Below are positions 62,015 through 64,000 of a stretch of DNA of 64,000 nucleotides, one piece after another (the stretch's first letter is position 1; every line of letters begins with the position of its first letter). A program made the translations under genes and the position numbers. Under the pieces are notes generated by a model. That model searched no databases. It saw only the letters and a program-made list of their open reading frames with translations, and was not told the DNA's origin. This DNA comes from Falsibacillus pallidus (lineage in GTDB: Bacteria > Bacillota > Bacilli > Bacillales > DSM-25281): the NCBI RefSeq assembly GCF_003350505.1, contig NZ_QQAY01000008.1:1-64000 (forward strand), in the 5' to 3' direction.

Positions 62015-62332
62015 TTACTCTTGTTCTTGCAAAAATTCTCTAACTTGCTCTGGAGTTTTTGCATTGGCACTGTGCAAGTGTGCTTTCTTCTCACCGTTCT
62101 TGAAAATGAGAAGGCTCGGAATGCCCATGACAGTATACTTTTCTGCAAGCTCGGGCATTTCATCTTTGTTTAGTTCATACCATTTATATTGGTCATATTC
62201 CGCGATGATTTCATCAATGAACATGTTCATTCTAGTGCAGTCCGGGCACCAGCCAGCATAGAACTTTACGATGACGGGCTGATCCTGTCCGATGATTTCT
62301 TCGAATGTTTCAACGTTTTGAATGGATTGCAT
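62015..62332 (-). CDS. Thioredoxin-like protein (YtpP type)
   Basis: A 105-residue cytoplasmic thioredoxin-fold protein. The active site is FYAGWCPDCTRM, with the WCPDC cysteines at about residues 28 and 31, and the cis-proline is in VMGIPSLLIF. Asp between Pro and Cys is unusual for thioredoxin (Cys-Gly-Pro-Cys) but found in YtpP-like proteins. It probably reduces disulphides or bacillithiol mixed disulphides; the partner is unknown. AGGAGGAAAAG precedes the ATG. Confidence 0.88.
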   Translation of the reverse strand: MQSIQNVETFEEIIGQDQPVIVKFYAGWCPDCTRMNMFIDEIIAEYDQYKWYELNKDEMPELAEKYTVMGIPSLLIFKNGEKKAHLHSANAKTPEQVREFLQEQE

Positions 62333-62520
62333 GTCTTTTCCTCCTGTTAGTCATTTCATAATTGCCAAGAAGCGGCCGCTTTAATTATTTTATACGCAAT
62401 GTCATGAAGAGGCAATTTATCCTTATCCAAATTGGAAGAAAAATATGGTAGTATAGTCTAGGGTAAGAAAGTATTATCCAATTATTAACTCATTTTTAAA
62501 AATATAGGGGTAGAAAAGAA

Positions 62521-63066
62521 ATGGACACTTTACATGTATTATTTGTTTCTGTCGTCTGTGCCATTGTGTTTTTGGTCTATCTCGAACTGATCGTCAGCTA
62601 TCATAAGAGAAATAGACTTGGAAAAGTGACATATCCAGAGCGGCGTGAATTTGATGAATACAGCCTTCTTATGAGATGGAAAACAACCGATGATACCATT
62701 TATCGAATTGGCATCATCGCGGCGTATTTACTCATGATTTTTGTTGTTTTTGCATGGGGATACAATGTATTCGTGGAGCCGTTTTATGGGTTGACCATTG
62801 CAGCAGCGCTTCCATACCTGTTTTTCTTCAGCAATGTCATTGAAGTAAGGAATGGAGGTATGATGATCAATGGCCTCCTAGTAAACTGGGAAGAAATTGA
62901 TCATTATGAATGGCATGAACGAAAAGGAAATGCATCTCTTGTCCTTTTTTATAAAAAAAGGAAGCTGGGATTCAAGAAGTTCCGCTCTGGTCCTATGCCG
63001 CTCCTATTATCCCGTAAGCTGGAGGAAGTATTGAAGAACCAGCCTTACTTGAATAAAGGCGCATAA
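62521..63066 (+). CDS. Membrane protein of unknown function
   Basis: A 181-residue protein with one helix at the N terminus (about 5-25), two more at about 65-85 and 90-108, and a soluble C-terminal part with EVRNGGMMINGLLVNWEEIDHYEWHE (core GGMMINGLLVNWEEI), which looks like a small PH-like or DUF5673 domain. AGGGG lies about nine bases before the ATG. The function is unknown. Confidence 0.7.
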   Translation: MDTLHVLFVSVVCAIVFLVYLELIVSYHKRNRLGKVTYPERREFDEYSLLMRWKTTDDTIYRIGIIAAYLLMIFVVFAWGYNVFVEPFYGLTIAAALPYLFFFSNVIEVRNGGMMINGLLVNWEEIDHYEWHERKGNASLVLFYKKRKLGFKKFRSGPMPLLLSRKLEEVLKNQPYLNKGA

Positions 63067-63133
63067 ACTTCGAGGAATCTTTATCCTAGCAATCCACTAT
63101 TATGTGAAAATATTCCCAACACGATTTGTTCAT

Positions 63134-63161
63134 TTGTTTCAAGCAGATGTTTAAGTATAAT
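63134..63161 (+). promoter_or_regulatory. Candidate promoter of the RodA/FtsW-family gene
   Basis: TTGTTT (63134-63139) and TATAAT (63156-63161) are 16 bases apart, about 40 bases before the start codon. Confidence 0.5.
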
Positions 63162-63199
63162 AGTAACTATGCACTTTATAGATTAGAGGAGACGAAGTG

Positions 63200-64000
63200 A
63201 TGACTTCTCAGCAAAATTCTACAACTAAGCTTGATTATGGGCTAATCCTCAGCTTGATGCTGATGTGTATTGTTAGCTGTGTTTCGATTTACAGTGCGCA
63301 GAAGACGGGACAATACGGCTCGGAAAACTTTCTGCTCAAACAAATTTTCTGGTATATCGTCGGAGTGGGCATCATCTCCATTGTCATCCGATTCGATTCA
63401 GATCAATTGAAAAAGCTTTCGTGGTATTTTTACGGTTTCGGCTTATTCCTGCTGCTATTCCTAATCGTTGCCCCTGACAGCATTGCACATGAAATCAACG
63501 GGGCAAAAAGCTGGTTCCAGCTTCCCGGAATTGGATCCTTGCAGCCGTCGGAATTCGTTAAGGTATTCTTGATTCTCGCTTTATCGCGTGTGGTCGTCGA
63601 TCATCATCAAAAATATCTCGTAAAAACCATCAAAACAGATTTTATGCTTCTCATTAAATTAGGTTTCGTGACGATGGTTCCGCTCGCATTGGTCATGCAG
63701 CAGCCGGACCTTGGGACATCCCTTGTTTTTATTGCCATTCTACTGGGCATCATCTTTGTGTCAGGTATAACATGGAAGCTGCTACTCCCGATTTTCGGAG
63801 GATTCTCAGTCATTGCAGGAGCCGTCCTTTCTTTGGTTGTCTGGTACCCAAATTTACTAGAAAAATATTTGCATGTTAAGCAGTATCAGCTTGGACGCAT
63901 CTATTCCTGGCTTGATCCCTACAACTATCAAAGTGACACCGGCTTTCAGCTGACTCGTTCGCTTTTGGCAATCGGTTCAGGGGAAACAGGCGGGAAAGGC
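63200..64000 (+). CDS. rodA: RodA/FtsW/SpoVE family protein (5' part)
   Basis: The first 267 residues of a SEDS-family membrane protein, open to the window's end. SEDS proteins polymerise glycan strands from lipid II together with a class B penicillin-binding protein. Seven or so helices are included. Family motifs are GAKSWFQLPGIGSLQPSEFVKV (core SLQPSEFVKV), QQPDLGTSLVF with the catalytic-region Asp, and SWLDPYNYQSDTGFQL followed by LLAIGSGETGGKG. AGAGGAGA lies about seven bases before the ATG. The closest fit is RodA (elongation), but FtsW or SpoVE cannot be excluded without the C terminus. Confidence 0.85.
   Translation, partial: MTSQQNSTTKLDYGLILSLMLMCIVSCVSIYSAQKTGQYGSENFLLKQIFWYIVGVGIISIVIRFDSDQLKKLSWYFYGFGLFLLLFLIVAPDSIAHEINGAKSWFQLPGIGSLQPSEFVKVFLILALSRVVVDHHQKYLVKTIKTDFMLLIKLGFVTMVPLALVMQQPDLGTSLVFIAILLGIIFVSGITWKLLLPIFGGFSVIAGAVLSLVVWYPNLLEKYLHVKQYQLGRIYSWLDPYNYQSDTGFQLTRSLLAIGSGETGGKG

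Overview
The window is a contiguous piece of a Bacillaceae chromosome (Bacillus sensu lato). The signs are strong GGAGG-type ribosome sites, frequent TTG and GTG starts, U-tailed hairpin terminators, and close relatives of Bacillus subtilis proteins (YvbH, YueD, YdgG/YdgH, SdpR/SdpI, GuaC, RodA family). No rRNA, tRNA, CRISPR array, insertion sequence or prophage was seen.

Layout: 0-4.8 kb, a minus-strand operon of an ECF sigma factor, a membrane partner and a three-gene ABC exporter, behind a likely self-recognised ECF promoter. 5-10.3 kb, katG with a Fur/PerR-type operator, an acetyltransferase, an AlkD-like protein, guaC with a promoter and two PurBoxes, and a DUF3892 protein. 10.3-15 kb, a large SARP/MalT-like regulator and three small plus-strand genes. 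15.6-22.5 kb, an M20 amidohydrolase followed by a complete peptide ABC importer. 22.5-24.4 kb, an SLH surface protein and YvbH. 24.6-32.3 kb, a formate dehydrogenase locus (fdhA, DUF1641 partner, formate/oxalate-family MFS carrier, fdhD, moeA, mobB) with a candidate sigma-B promoter. 32.3-34.5 kb, an unusual repeat region around a NERD-domain gene. 34.7-49.8 kb, gnd, a MarR/MMPL pair, a DUF3900-like protein, two amino acid permeases, a MASE3-PAS-PP2C phosphatase beside a KinB-like kinase, a 14-TM drug exporter and a YueD-type reductase. 49.9-59.6 kb, a large divergent amino-sugar cluster. 59.6-64 kb, a second 21-bp repeat array, a methyltransferase, sdpRI, a thioredoxin, a membrane protein and the start of a RodA/FtsW-family gene.

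The 49.9-59.6 kb cluster forms one pathway: a lactose/cellobiose-type PTS (EIIA, EIIB and EIIC separate), a MupG-type 6-phospho-muramidase, a BadF-family sugar kinase, AnmK, MurQ, NagA and NagB, governed by an RpiR/MurR-like regulator. It reads as uptake and recycling of cell-wall disaccharides to fructose 6-phosphate.

The most unusual signal is not a gene. Between 32.3 and 34.5 kb there are six blocks, each of exactly six units with an exact 21-bp step, in which each of the six positions has its own sequence. The blocks are joined by two alternating spacer types and enclose the NERD gene. A different 21-bp family (core YATGCGCS) lies at 59.86-60.05 kb. Function is unknown; these are the best candidates for something undescribed.
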